The notes under the pieces are model-generated. The model had not been told where the DNA came from, did not search any database, and saw only the letters and a list, made by a program, of their open reading frames with translations. 7,077 nucleotides of DNA from Rickettsia endosymbiont of Bryobia graminum (GTDB lineage Bacteria; Pseudomonadota; Alphaproteobacteria; Rickettsiales; Rickettsiaceae): contig JAJIYR010000169.1 of the NCBI GenBank assembly GCA_020881085.1, forward strand, positions 1 to 7,077, in the 5' to 3' direction. The position numbers and the translations under genes were made by a program. Each line of letters starts with the position of its first letter. Position 1 is the first letter of the stretch. Shown here one piece after another: positions 6,950-7,077 of this stretch.

Positions 6950-7077
6950 TTAACTTGAAGAGTTGGAGAAATGGTTAACGGTAATAGTTTGGAAATTATC
7001 GTTTATTAAGGTACGTAACCTATCTTTATAATTGCCGATGTTGCTGAAAAATTTGTTTATTGCTTCTGAAAATTGTT
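6950..7077 (-). CDS. IS630-family transposase, C-terminal fragment (runs off the window)
   Basis: The minus-strand frame at 6950-7075 encodes 41 residues and a TAA stop; the visible part includes FSEAINKFFSNIGNYKDRLR then TLINDNFQTI. This resembles the C-terminal helix and last strand of IS630/Tc1-mariner-type transposases, which commonly end FF-N-I--YK--LR-L----F--I. The DDE catalytic residues would lie beyond the window edge, so activity cannot be judged. IS630-type elements insert at TA; a TATA at 6941-6944 lies just beyond the stop and may mark the element boundary. The call is from pattern recognition of a short piece. Confidence 0.5.
   Translation of the reverse strand, partial: QFSEAINKFFSNIGNYKDRLRTLINDNFQTITVNHFSNSSS

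Overview
The window is strongly AT-rich DNA, with coding sequence dominated by A/T-ending codons and almost no strong Shine-Dalgarno sites. Its gene set fits an alpha-proteobacterial intracellular bacterium of the Rickettsiales, most likely Rickettsia. This rests on recognising the gene families (AsmA-like envelope protein, AmpG, DacF-type D,D-carboxypeptidase, ElbB/ES1), on base composition and on decayed insertion sequences between intact genes. It was not checked against any database.

Layout. Positions 1-369 hold the decayed 3' part of an IS200-type Y1 transposase gene, followed by a GC-rich stem-loop (385-400) that is probably an element-end hairpin. Positions 401-778 are non-coding. A large AsmA-family gene (779-3370) comes next; near its 3' end is a run of ten G. 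The next intergenic stretch (3371-3663) contains what looks like the left end and first codons of a decayed IS5-family element, then a promoter-like sequence very close to the ampG start. ampG (3664-4905) and dacF (4938-6005) are 32 bp apart and probably co-transcribed. elbB (6095-6739) follows after 89 bp and ends at a 13-bp terminator hairpin with a GAAA loop. From 6801 to the window end, the minus strand carries the C-terminal tail of an unidentified gene, apparently cut by an IS630-family element whose transposase C-terminus runs off the window.

How the genes work together. ampG and dacF form a peptidoglycan module. AmpG should import anhydro-muropeptides released from the wall, and DacF should trim the terminal D-Ala from stem peptides in the periplasm. 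The AsmA-like protein belongs to a family linked to envelope lipid transport and outer-membrane assembly, so three of the four intact genes are envelope-related. ElbB is a DJ-1/PfpI-superfamily cytoplasmic enzyme.

I see no CRISPR array, tRNA, rRNA, toxin-antitoxin pair or undescribed multi-gene system. The most interesting points are the G10 tract in the AsmA-family gene, the near-leaderless ampG promoter and the interrupted minus-strand gene at the right edge.
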